A DNA stretch of 26,487 bases from UMGS1370 sp046957575 (GTDB taxonomy: Bacteria > Bacillota > Clostridia > Lachnospirales > Lachnospiraceae), in contig JBKUOG010000036.1 in assembly GCA_046957575.1 (NCBI GenBank), positions 1 to 26,487 on the forward strand, read 5' to 3'. Both the position numbers and the translations under genes were made by a program. Shown here piece by piece: positions 19,783 through 26,487 of this stretch. The notes under the pieces were generated by a model. It was not told the origin of the DNA. It saw only the letters and a list, made by a program, of their open reading frames with translations, and ran no database searches. The stretch's first letter is position 1, and every line of letters starts with the position of its first letter.

Positions 19783-19822
19783 AAAAAGGCCTGTCCCGCG
19801 CATTTGCGGAACAAGCCTTTTT
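19783..19822 (-). terminator. Terminator after the Asn-rich small gene
   Basis: AAAAAGGC-TGT-CCGC pairs with GCGG-ACA-GCCTTTTT around a short loop, with T runs on both strands. Confidence 0.8.
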
Positions 19823-19894
19823 CATCCAGTTTCCAAGCATCATAAAAAGCTGCCAGCGACAGGTTTTCTCGGTATCACCCTGTCAGATCTGAAA

Positions 19895-20047
19895 TTAATC
19901 TCTGCTGGAGTTTCTGCTGGAATTTTTACTGCTGTTTCTGCTGGAGTTCTCTGACTTATTCTGGTTGTTGTTCTTGTTAGAGTTCTCAGCGTTGTTGCGG
20001 CAGTTCTTAGAAGTATTGTCTTCCATATCACGATAATTGTTGTTCAT
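19895..20047 (-). CDS. Asn/Ser-rich low-complexity small protein (50 aa)
   Basis: The ATG at 20047 lies 7 bases after AGGAGG; the ATG at 20053 is too close. The product begins MNNNYRDMEDNTSKNC and continues with repeated Asn-Ser-Ser-Arg/Lys units to the C-terminus, giving a disordered polar peptide with one Cys. It has no signal peptide. Similar Asn-rich short proteins are common and poorly described in Clostridia; a spore link is possible but not shown. It has its own terminator, supporting a stand-alone gene. Confidence 0.65.
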   Translation of the reverse strand: MNNNYRDMEDNTSKNCRNNAENSNKNNNQNKSENSSRNSSKNSSRNSSRD

Positions 20048-20152
20048 AGCCATACCTCCTGAATAATTTTTGCAGCAGCTGTTATGTCTGTGCTGCTTTT
20101 TTGCTACAAAATCAGTATGGCTCAAAACGGCTGCCTTTATACAAAAATTTTT

Positions 20153-20220
20153 GTAACAGTTCAGCCATACATCTTCTTGCCAGTTTACAGCGGACAAGAA
20201 GCGCCAGGGTGAACTATTAC
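20153..20220. repeat. Inverted repeat pair, GAACTGTTAC family
   Basis: 20153-20181 (ending in ATCTTCTTGCC) and 20192-20220 (CAAGAAG...GAACTATTAC) are inverted imperfect copies that can fold into a hairpin downstream of the NlpC/P60 gene. A third copy lies at 21148-21176. Confidence 0.6.
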
Positions 20221-20233
20221 AAATTTTTATACT

Positions 20234-21016
20234 TTATTCGCCTAATACATTTACGATTTTTACAGGAGTACGATAATTCCATGGAGAAAGCTTTACACCG
20301 GTTTCTTCTGTGGATGCGTGGATAATCTGACCATTGCCAATATACATGCCTACATGGTTAATGCTTTTTCCACTGCCATAGCAAATCAAATCACCTGGCT
20401 GCATCTGCTCTGCGCTAATCGGAACTCCAGCATTTGCCTGGCCGCCGGAAGTTCTTGGAATCGAAACCCCTGCGCCGTTTAACATGACAAAACGGGTAAA
20501 TCCGGAACAATCCACTCCAGTCAGCGGATTGGTGCCGCCATAACGGTATCTGCATCCTAAAAACTGCATAGAATAATTGACAAGCTGCTGTCTGCGGCTA
20601 AGGGCAGCGTCTGCTGCCTGCTCTGTTCTGGCTTCTTCCAGACTGGCCGCTGCTGTCTCAGAAGCTGCTGCCAGTTCTTCCTCTTTCGCCTGCTCCAGTT
20701 CTACAGACTCTCCTGCCTGAAGGTATCCTTCTTCTGCACCCACCTGTACTTTCAGCCATCCATCTTCTGTCTCTTCCACTAAAGGAAACTTTTCATCCGT
20801 ATCTGCTTCCATCAGCAGCTGGCCGCTTACAGTATCTGTATGGATCATTGCAGATTCTCCTACTACTGTTACCAGATACTGCACAGGCTCGGTGCCTGGT
20901 CCGGTAAAAACTGCATTGGAAGTATGGATGGTTCCTGCCAGGGATACCACAGAAGTGGCTGCAAATGCAGAACAGAATGCGAAAACTCCGGTTGCCTTTT
21001 TTAAAATGTATTTCAT
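20234..21016 (-). CDS. Secreted NlpC/P60 peptidoglycan endopeptidase with SH3 domain (260 aa)
   Basis: A signal peptide covers about residues 1-28. An SH3-like binding domain follows (about 45-105), then an Ala/Glu-rich helical linker, then the C-terminal NlpC/P60 domain with the catalytic Cys in GVDCSGFTRF and His in INHVGMYIGNG. It cuts stem peptides of peptidoglycan outside the cell. The ATG at 21016 lacks a strong Shine-Dalgarno but is preceded by a perfect promoter at 21083-21111. It stands alone, with repeat-bearing noncoding DNA on both sides. Confidence 0.93.
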   Translation of the reverse strand: MKYILKKATGVFAFCSAFAATSVVSLAGTIHTSNAVFTGPGTEPVQYLVTVVGESAMIHTDTVSGQLLMEADTDEKFPLVEETEDGWLKVQVGAEEGYLQAGESVELEQAKEEELAAASETAAASLEEARTEQAADAALSRRQQLVNYSMQFLGCRYRYGGTNPLTGVDCSGFTRFVMLNGAGVSIPRTSGGQANAGVPISAEQMQPGDLICYGSGKSINHVGMYIGNGQIIHASTEETGVKLSPWNYRTPVKIVNVLGE

Positions 21017-21082
21017 ATGTACTCCTAATCTTTACGTTTTTCTTTTCAATTATTACATAATTGTTAAATTTGTTACGTTCAC

Positions 21083-21111
21083 ATTATATCCCTGATCCTT
21101 TTTTATGTCAA
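21083..21111 (-). promoter_or_regulatory. Consensus promoter of the NlpC/P60 gene
   Basis: On the minus strand TTGACA (21111-21106), a 17-bp spacer and TATAAT (21088-21083), both perfect. Confidence 0.85.
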
Positions 21112-21147
21112 GTATTTAAAAAAATAAAATCAAGAATGTGGTAAGCG

Positions 21148-21198
21148 GGCAAGAAGATACATGGCTGAACTGTTACAGAATGTGCCTTGGCACATTCT
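21148..21198. repeat. Third GAACTGTTAC-family copy joined to a 10-bp palindrome
   Basis: 21148-21176 matches the reverse complement of 20153-20181 at 27 of 29 positions. It runs into AGAATGTGCC-TT-GGCACATTCT at 21177-21198. A second hairpin, TTTTTTGCTG-ATAGGAA with its complement, lies at 21264-21304. There is no gene in 21017-21356. Confidence 0.65.
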
Positions 21199-21298
21199 CG
21201 CGCCGAGCGCAATCGCTTTCGGCATACTACATCTTCGCGGGAGTGTGCATCCTGCGCGGAGTGTTTTTTGCTGCATAGGAAGCATTTTCCTATACAGC

Positions 21299-21345
21299 AA
21301 AAAAGACTGTCGCTTTAACGATTGGTAAATCGTGAAGCGGCAGTC
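21299..21345 (-). terminator. Terminator of ftsH
   Basis: GACTGCCGCTT and AAGCGACAGTC (minus strand) pair, with an inner ACGAT/ATCGT stem, and are followed by six T. It lies just after the ftsH stop. Confidence 0.85.
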
Positions 21346-21356
21346 TCCTAAATCTC

Positions 21357-23258
21357 CTATTCTGATTCTGATTCTGTTTCCTTCTCTGCATCCTGCTTTG
21401 TGAGAATTTCCATAAATTCCTCGCCGGTAATGGTTTCTTTTTCTAACAGATATGCAGCAAGTTCATGCAGTTTTTCTTCATTTTTAGCAAGAATCTCTTT
21501 TGCTTTTTCATATTGGGCTTTTACAGTGGCAATCACTTCATCATCAATCTCTTTTGCTGTCTCCGGAGAACACGCAAGGGATGTGTCCCCGCCCAGGTAC
21601 TGGTTGGTCACTGTCTCCAAAGCCACCATGCCGAACTGACCGCTCATGCCGTATCTGGTAATCATGGCTCTGGCAAGTTTTGTGGCCTGTTCAATATCAT
21701 TGCTGGCTCCTGTGGTAATAGAGTGGAAAATCAAGTCCTCCGCAGCCCGGCCTCCGGTAAAGGTAGCAATCTTATTAAGAGCCTCTTCTTTGCTCATCAG
21801 TACCCGTTCGCCCTCTTCTACCTGCATGGTATATCCCAGAGCCCCGGAAGTCCTTGGGATAATGGTAATCTTATGCACTGGAGCTGAGTGATTCTGGCAG
21901 GCAGCCACTAAAGCATGTCCTATCTCATGGTAGGCCACAATCTTTCTCTCCTGTTCGGAAACTGCCGCATCTTTTCTCTGATAGCCTGCGATGACAACTT
22001 CCACGCTCTCTTCCAGATCTTCCTGGCTTACCACGCTTCGTCCCATTCGCACTGCCCGCAAAGCGGCTTCATTGACAATGTTGGCAAGTTCTGCGCCGCT
22101 GGCGCCGGAAGTAGCCCTTGCCACCGTATTAAAATCTACATCATCTGACAATTTTACATTGGCCCCATGAACCTTTAAAATCGCCTCTCTGCCTTTCATA
22201 TCCGGAAGTTCTACCGGAATCCGGCGATCAAACCGTCCAGGACGAAGAAGGGCCTGATCTAAGGACTCCGGCCGGTTGGTGGCAGCCAGAATCACAACTC
22301 CTTTCCGTCCGTCAAAACCATCCATCTCCGTAAGAAGCTGGTTTAAGGTCTGCTCCCTCTCATCATTACCTCCTACGCCTCCTGCTCCGTCACGCTTTTT
22401 GCCAATCGTATCGATCTCGTCAATAAATACAATACAAGGCGCTTTTTCATTGGCCTGCTTAAACAGATCCCTTACCTTAGCAGCGCCCATACCTACAAAC
22501 ATCTCCACAAATTCCGAACCGGAAATGGAGAAAAACGGCACATGCGCTTCTCCTGCCACTGCCTTTGCAAGCAGAGTTTTTCCAGTACCGGGAGGTCCTA
22601 CTAACAAAGCGCCTTTTGGCAGAGTTGCACCGATGTCTGCATACTTTTGTGGATTGTGAAGGAAATCCACGATCTCTTTTAGCGCCTCTTTTGCCTCTTC
22701 TTCTCCTGCCACATCTGCAAATGTCTTTCCAGTCTCATTTTCCGCATAAATCTTGGCATTGGACTTTCCAAAAGTCATGGCATTGCCGCCCATCCGCTTG
22801 CTCATAAACTTGGACATGATCACCCCAATCAGCGTAAACATCAAAATGGGCATAATCCACGTCAGAAAGAAATTGACAAAGGGATTGGGTTCTGTGGGAA
22901 TCTCGGATGCAAAAATAACTCCCTGATCCTGAAGGGCCTTGTTTAACTCTTCATCCGGCCACACCCAGATACCGGTTTTGTAAATCCTTGGCTCTCCATT
23001 TTCATTCTTGGCAATAAATACCAGGGTATTCTCATTTTCCTTTGATACAGTGGTTACCTTCCCTGCATAAATCTGTTCCTTAAACTCGTTGTAAGTCACC
23101 AGTTCCACCTTGGGCTTGAACAGAGAGGAAAAGCCTAACGCATTGATCACAAAGGTAATGACCATGATAATAAGGTAATAATACAAAAACAGTTTCATCG
23201 GGTTTTTGCCCGAATTGCCCTTATTGCTGTTATTGGTTTTTTTATCACTCGTCTCCAT
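21357..23258 (-). CDS. ftsH: ATP-dependent zinc metalloprotease FtsH (633 aa)
   Basis: Two membrane helices (about 24-42 and 128-147) flank a small extracytoplasmic domain. The AAA+ domain has Walker A GPPGTGKT (221-228), Walker B IVFIDEID (276-283) and the second region of homology (ATNRPESLDQALLRPGRFDR). The zinc site is HEIGH (444-448). It degrades membrane and regulatory proteins as a hexamer in the membrane. Length is normal and the tail is acidic. The ATG at 23258 follows AAGGAGAG. It is monocistronic, with promoter 23296-23324 and terminator 21299-21345. Confidence 0.97.
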   Translation of the reverse strand: METSDKKTNNSNKGNSGKNPMKLFLYYYLIIMVITFVINALGFSSLFKPKVELVTYNEFKEQIYAGKVTTVSKENENTLVFIAKNENGEPRIYKTGIWVWPDEELNKALQDQGVIFASEIPTEPNPFVNFFLTWIMPILMFTLIGVIMSKFMSKRMGGNAMTFGKSNAKIYAENETGKTFADVAGEEEAKEALKEIVDFLHNPQKYADIGATLPKGALLVGPPGTGKTLLAKAVAGEAHVPFFSISGSEFVEMFVGMGAAKVRDLFKQANEKAPCIVFIDEIDTIGKKRDGAGGVGGNDEREQTLNQLLTEMDGFDGRKGVVILAATNRPESLDQALLRPGRFDRRIPVELPDMKGREAILKVHGANVKLSDDVDFNTVARATSGASGAELANIVNEAALRAVRMGRSVVSQEDLEESVEVVIAGYQRKDAAVSEQERKIVAYHEIGHALVAACQNHSAPVHKITIIPRTSGALGYTMQVEEGERVLMSKEEALNKIATFTGGRAAEDLIFHSITTGASNDIEQATKLARAMITRYGMSGQFGMVALETVTNQYLGGDTSLACSPETAKEIDDEVIATVKAQYEKAKEILAKNEEKLHELAAYLLEKETITGEEFMEILTKQDAEKETESESE

Positions 23259-23295
23259 ATGAGGTCTCTCTCCTTATATTTTTTCAGTCAGCTTA

Positions 23296-23324
23296 AAAAT
23301 ATCCTCTTTTTCCATAATTGTCAA
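23296..23324 (-). promoter_or_regulatory. Promoter of ftsH
   Basis: On the minus strand TTGACA (23324-23319), a 17-bp spacer and TATTTT (23301-23296). Confidence 0.65.
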
Positions 23325-23361
23325 TACTATATGGTAACTCTTTATTTACTTTTAACCTTTA

Positions 23362-23390
23362 TTGACTTTTCTCCCCCGATATGCTAAAAC
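23362..23390 (+). promoter_or_regulatory. Likely promoter of the marR-type gene
   Basis: TTGACT at 23362-23367, a 17-bp spacer and a weak -10, TAAAAC, at 23385-23390. Confidence 0.4.
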
Positions 23391-23429
23391 AGGCTTAAAC
23401 AAACTTGTTGCAAAACCTGGAGGAACACT

Positions 23430-23909
23430 ATGCATTCCAAAACTGAAATTCAGCACTTTTTAGAGTTTTCCATGAGATTTTCAGCATTCAGCAAATACCA
23501 TTTCCATAGGGATCAGGAACTTCGGGCCGATTCCCTGGCGTTTCAGGCTTTAGTCAGTCTTTCTGCTCTTTCCAGGCAGGAACTGACCATGTCAGAACTG
23601 GCCAAGGAAATGATGATTACCAAACAGCAGCTTACCAAATTGATCAACGATCTGGAACGCAGGGGACTGGTAGAGCGAATCCACAATCCAATCAACCGGC
23701 GCCAGGTCTATATACGGATTTCTCCGGATGGAATCTTTGCCCTCAAAACAGTACAGGCAGCTTTGGAAGAACACACTGCTGCCATGCTGGACCGTTTTAC
23801 TCCCCAGGAACAAAGAGAGATCGATCTGTGTCTGGTCCGTCTGACGAATCTGTTTTCCAGACTGGAGGGATTTGGAGAACCTTGTCAATCTTGCACAGAC
23901 AACCTGTGA
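23430..23909 (+). CDS. MarR-family winged-helix regulator (159 aa)
   Basis: A winged helix-turn-helix of MarR type: LTMSELAKEMMITKQQLTKL forms the helix-turn-helix (about 52-71) and the Asp-Leu-Glu-Arg-Arg-Gly-Leu-Val-Glu-Arg stretch with Asn-Arg-Arg forms the wing, flanked by N- and C-terminal dimerisation helices. The ATG at 23430 follows TGGAGGA. It is divergent from ftsH and its 3' end overlaps the convergent DUF1015 gene by 25 bp. Its ligand and targets are unknown; self-control or control of ftsH is possible from position only. Confidence 0.92.
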   Translation: MHSKTEIQHFLEFSMRFSAFSKYHFHRDQELRADSLAFQALVSLSALSRQELTMSELAKEMMITKQQLTKLINDLERRGLVERIHNPINRRQVYIRISPDGIFALKTVQAALEEHTAAMLDRFTPQEQREIDLCLVRLTNLFSRLEGFGEPCQSCTDNL

Positions 23910-25129
23910 ATAAACAGTCCGCTGCGCAGCTTTGGTTCAAACCAGGTAGATTTCGGCGGCATTAAAAGGCCCGCATCCGCCACATTTAACAGTTCCTCCA
24001 TAGAAGTTGGGTACATGGAAAAAGCGGCCTTCATATCTTGATCAACCCGCCGTTCCAGTTCTTTTATGCCCCGAATCCCCCCTATAAATTCAATCCGGCT
24101 GTCTGTCCTGGGATCTGTGATGCCTAAAATCGGAGCCAGCAAATAATCCTGCAGTATCGAAACATCCAGCCCTTTTACCGGGTCTGTGCTTACACTCTCT
24201 TCTTTCGCTGTGAGCATGTACCACTCTCCTTCTAAGAACATTCCAAAGCGGCCTTTTTGCCCTGGCACTGCACCAGCCCCGATTTTCTCTATCTCAAACT
24301 TCTCCCTGACCAGTTTTAAAAACTGCTCTTTATCCAGGCCGTTTAAATCCTTTACCACTCTATTATATGGCAAAATCTCCAGTTCTTCATCTGGAAACAG
24401 CACTGCAAGAAAGAAATTAAAGGGTTCCTGTCCCGTATATCCCGGATGCTCCTTCCGGCGTTTTAATCCCACCTTTACCCCGCTGGCAGCTCTGTGATGA
24501 CCGTCTGCTATATAAAGAACCGGAATTTTTTCAAAGGCCTGCTCCATTTTGCTGATTAGATCGCTGTCTGATACTTTCCATACTGTGTGTCCAATTCCAT
24601 CCTCCGATACAAAATCATATAGAGGTTTCTGCCTGACTGTCTCATCTACCAGCTTTGCAATCCCATCTTCTGCCCGGTAAGTCAAAAAGATAGGGCCAGT
24701 ATGGGCATCTGTAATGTCAATGTGACAAATCCGATCCCTTTCCTTTTCTTCTCTGGTATTTTCATGCTTTTTGATTGCCCCTGACAGATAGTCATCAATG
24801 GAGCAGCAAGACACCACCCCTGTCTGACTTCTGCCGTTCATGGTGAGCCGGTATATATAAAAGCACTGTTCCTTTTCTTCTATGAAAACTCCGTCTAAAA
24901 CCCATTGCTCTAAAAGCTGTTTTGCCTTTCGGTAGACTGTCTCACTGTACATATCCGCATCTTCTGGAAACTGGGTCTCCGGCCTGTCAATCTTTAAAAA
25001 TGAAAATTCCTGTTCCTTTGCCGCCTGTCTGGCTTCTTTTCTGCTATAGACGTCATAGGGCAGAGCCGCCACTCTGCCTGCCAGTTCTTTTGCAGGACGG
25101 ACACAATAAAACGGTTTTACAACTGCCAT
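23885..25129 (-). CDS. DUF1015-family protein (414 aa)
   Basis: The match is to the DUF1015 family: a Val-Lys-Pro-Phe N-terminus leading to AALPYDVYSRKEAR, the internal HENTR...ERDRI and ADGHHRAASG motifs, and the C-terminal IEFIGG. The ATG at 25129 (MAVVKPFYCVRPAKEL) follows AAAGGAGAG; an upstream in-frame start at 25186 lacks a ribosome site. The family is widespread in anaerobes, often beside serA or serC as here, and its reaction is not established; the ADGHHR motif suggests a kinase-like or hydrolase function. The upstream serA gene is separated by a terminator hairpin. Confidence 0.9.
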   Translation of the reverse strand: MAVVKPFYCVRPAKELAGRVAALPYDVYSRKEARQAAKEQEFSFLKIDRPETQFPEDADMYSETVYRKAKQLLEQWVLDGVFIEEKEQCFYIYRLTMNGRSQTGVVSCCSIDDYLSGAIKKHENTREEKERDRICHIDITDAHTGPIFLTYRAEDGIAKLVDETVRQKPLYDFVSEDGIGHTVWKVSDSDLISKMEQAFEKIPVLYIADGHHRAASGVKVGLKRRKEHPGYTGQEPFNFFLAVLFPDEELEILPYNRVVKDLNGLDKEQFLKLVREKFEIEKIGAGAVPGQKGRFGMFLEGEWYMLTAKEESVSTDPVKGLDVSILQDYLLAPILGITDPRTDSRIEFIGGIRGIKELERRVDQDMKAAFSMYPTSMEELLNVADAGLLMPPKSTWFEPKLRSGLFIHRLSVQD

Positions 25130-25202
25130 GTTTCTCTCCTTTAATGTCCTTTGATACCGGATTGCCTGGCATATTCGTTCCTGCAATCCTCAAAAACAAT
25201 TG

Positions 25203-25222
25203 CCCGGCACGACTGTGCCGGG
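25203..25222. terminator. Terminator between serA and the DUF1015 gene
   Basis: CCCGGCAC and GTGCCGGG form a perfect 8-bp stem around GACT, with T runs shortly after on both strands. Partial read-through to the DUF1015 gene is possible. Confidence 0.7.
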
Positions 25223-25245
25223 ACTTTTTCCTGATATCTATTTGT

Positions 25246-26409
25246 TTACTTAATCCGGCGTACTCTCAAAACTCCTTCGATTGCAGCCAGACGCTCCATT
25301 GTATCTGTTCCCGGAAGTGTTTCCAGGTCTAACAGCGTATATGCGAACTTATCTTTACTCTTATTGGTCATATCGGAAATATTGGCGTGTTCGGCTGCCA
25401 GTATTGCCGTAATCTGTCCCAGCATATTGGGGATGTTCTGATGGAAAATCGCAACTCTGGCCGCTGCTTTGCAGACGCCCATATCGCAGGCTGGATAGTT
25501 GACAGAATTTTTAATGTTGCCATTATCCAGATAATCCATAATCTCCTCAACCGCCATAGCCGCGCAGTTGTCTTCCGCTTCTTCTGTAGATGCACCCAGA
25601 TGAGGAATGACAATGGTTCCTTCCATGTTGACTACCTTTGGATTTGGGAAATCCGTCACGTATTTCTTTACTTTTCCATCGGCCAGTGCCTTTGCCATGG
25701 CGTCTTCATCCACCAGCGCGTCTCTGGAGAAGTTTAAGAACACCACGCCGTCCTTCATCTTTTTAATGGCATCCTCATTGATCATGCCTTTTGTAGTTCC
25801 CGTTGCCGGTACATGGATGGTAATGTAATCACATTCTTCGTAAATAGCGTCAATGGAGCCCACCGGACGTACTTCCCTGGACAGCATCCAGGCAGCTTTT
25901 ACGGAAATAAACGGGTCATAGCCCAGCACTTCCATGCCCAGGGCCGCCGCTGCATTGGCAATCTCTGCTCCGATTGCACCAAGACCGATAACGCCCAGCT
26001 TCTTTCCCTGAATCTCTCCACCTGCAAAGGCCTTCTTGCTCTTTTCTGTGGCCTTGGCAATGTTTTCGTCCTCTTTATTGGCTTTTACCCAGTCAATGCC
26101 GCCTAAAATGTCGCGTGAAGAAAGCATCAGCGCGCCGATCACCAGTTCCTTTACTGCATTGGCATTGGCTCCCGGCGTATTGAATACCACAATTCCCTTT
26201 TCTGCACATTTTTCCAGAGGAATGTTATTGACTCCGGCTCCGGCTCTTGCAATCGCCAGAAGTCCTTCCGGCAGTTCCATATCATGCATGGCTGCGCTTC
26301 GCACCAACACTCCGGCTGCGTCTCCAATGGAATCTGTCAGCTGATAATCCTCTGTCAGCCTTGCGGTTCCATGCTTAGAAATTGCATTCAGGCAATAAAT
26401 CTTTTTCAT
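25246..26409 (-). CDS. serA: D-3-phosphoglycerate dehydrogenase with ACT domain (387 aa)
   Basis: It has a substrate/NAD-binding 2-hydroxyacid dehydrogenase fold: RAGAGVNN, the Rossmann loop Gly142-Leu-Gly-Ala-Ile-Gly147, Arg229 (NFSRDALVDE) and His270 (IPHLGAS). A C-terminal ACT domain (about 317-387) suggests serine feedback. It catalyses the first step of serine synthesis, 3-phosphoglycerate to 3-phosphohydroxypyruvate. The strand that usually carries the catalytic Glu (Asp-Val-Phe-x-x-Glu-Pro in E. coli) reads Thr-Asp-Phe-Pro-Asn-Pro here, a form I believe recurs in clostridial short SerA. The ATG at 26409 follows AAGGAGGAG. The 78 bases upstream show no clear promoter; serC may lie beyond the window. 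Confidence 0.95.
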   Translation of the reverse strand: MKKIYCLNAISKHGTARLTEDYQLTDSIGDAAGVLVRSAAMHDMELPEGLLAIARAGAGVNNIPLEKCAEKGIVVFNTPGANANAVKELVIGALMLSSRDILGGIDWVKANKEDENIAKATEKSKKAFAGGEIQGKKLGVIGLGAIGAEIANAAAALGMEVLGYDPFISVKAAWMLSREVRPVGSIDAIYEECDYITIHVPATGTTKGMINEDAIKKMKDGVVFLNFSRDALVDEDAMAKALADGKVKKYVTDFPNPKVVNMEGTIVIPHLGASTEEAEDNCAAMAVEEIMDYLDNGNIKNSVNYPACDMGVCKAAARVAIFHQNIPNMLGQITAILAAEHANISDMTNKSKDKFAYTLLDLETLPGTDTMERLAAIEGVLRVRRIK

Positions 26410-26487
26410 AATTTTCTCCTCCTTATGACCATTGGTAGTGTCAAATCCTACCCATTTTTTATTGTTAAAACCTTATAAAAACCTTGA

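Overview
The window looks like a chromosome segment from an anaerobic, low-to-mid GC Bacillota, most likely a member of the Lachnospiraceae (Clostridia). The grounds are strong AGGAGG ribosome binding sites with frequent TTG/GTG starts, tRNA genes without an encoded CCA, a serA-DUF1015 pair, and the style of the mobile elements. Genus is not determined. Two runs of 10 N (8111-8120 and 14947-14956) interrupt tRNA genes and look like assembly gaps.

Region 1 (1 to about 7.8 kb) is one end of a prophage or phage-like element whose integrase lies next to tRNA-Leu. A Cro-like repressor gene (2091-2279, minus) heads a leftward series of tiny genes. Four small rightward genes are interleaved with these, tail-to-tail with leftward ones; three have near-consensus promoters with a 17-bp spacer. 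A divergent operator region (2294-2480) separates this early region from the rightward lysogeny side: a CI-like repressor (2500), an ImmA-like metallopeptidase (2932), a zinc-ribbon membrane protein (3389), a type I toxin-antitoxin locus with mirrored promoters (4345-4652), a SIR2-domain protein that is probably a defence effector (4730), and the integrase (6668). The left end of the element lies outside the window.

Region 2 (7.8-8.9 kb) holds a leftward tRNA cluster (Arg, His, Gln, Leu) and about 700 bp with no confident protein gene but clear RNA-like hairpins.

Region 3 (8929-14912) is a complete, compact integrative mobilizable element of about 6 kb. It is bounded by a 23-bp direct repeat of the tRNA-Gly(UCC) 3' end. 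It carries a CRESS-type replication initiator (HUH endonuclease plus SF3 helicase), a small ribbon-helix-helix-like protein, an origin with iterons and a 12-bp stem whose nonanucleotide loop TAATACTAG resembles that of geminiviruses, a secreted repeat protein, a MobV relaxase with a pMV158-like oriT hairpin and a small partner gene, and a tyrosine integrase. No conjugation channel is encoded, so a helper would be needed for transfer. This is the most interesting system in the window.

Region 4 (14.9-26.5 kb) is ordinary chromosome, almost all leftward: tRNA-Gly and tRNA-Pro with a consensus promoter; a phosphoesterase, an XTP/dITP pyrophosphatase, a papain-like lipoprotein and an rRNA-type methyltransferase in an overlapping run; a second YfcE-like phosphoesterase; a rhodanese; an Asn-rich small protein; a secreted NlpC/P60 hydrolase; FtsH; a divergent MarR regulator; a DUF1015 protein; and D-3-phosphoglycerate dehydrogenase.
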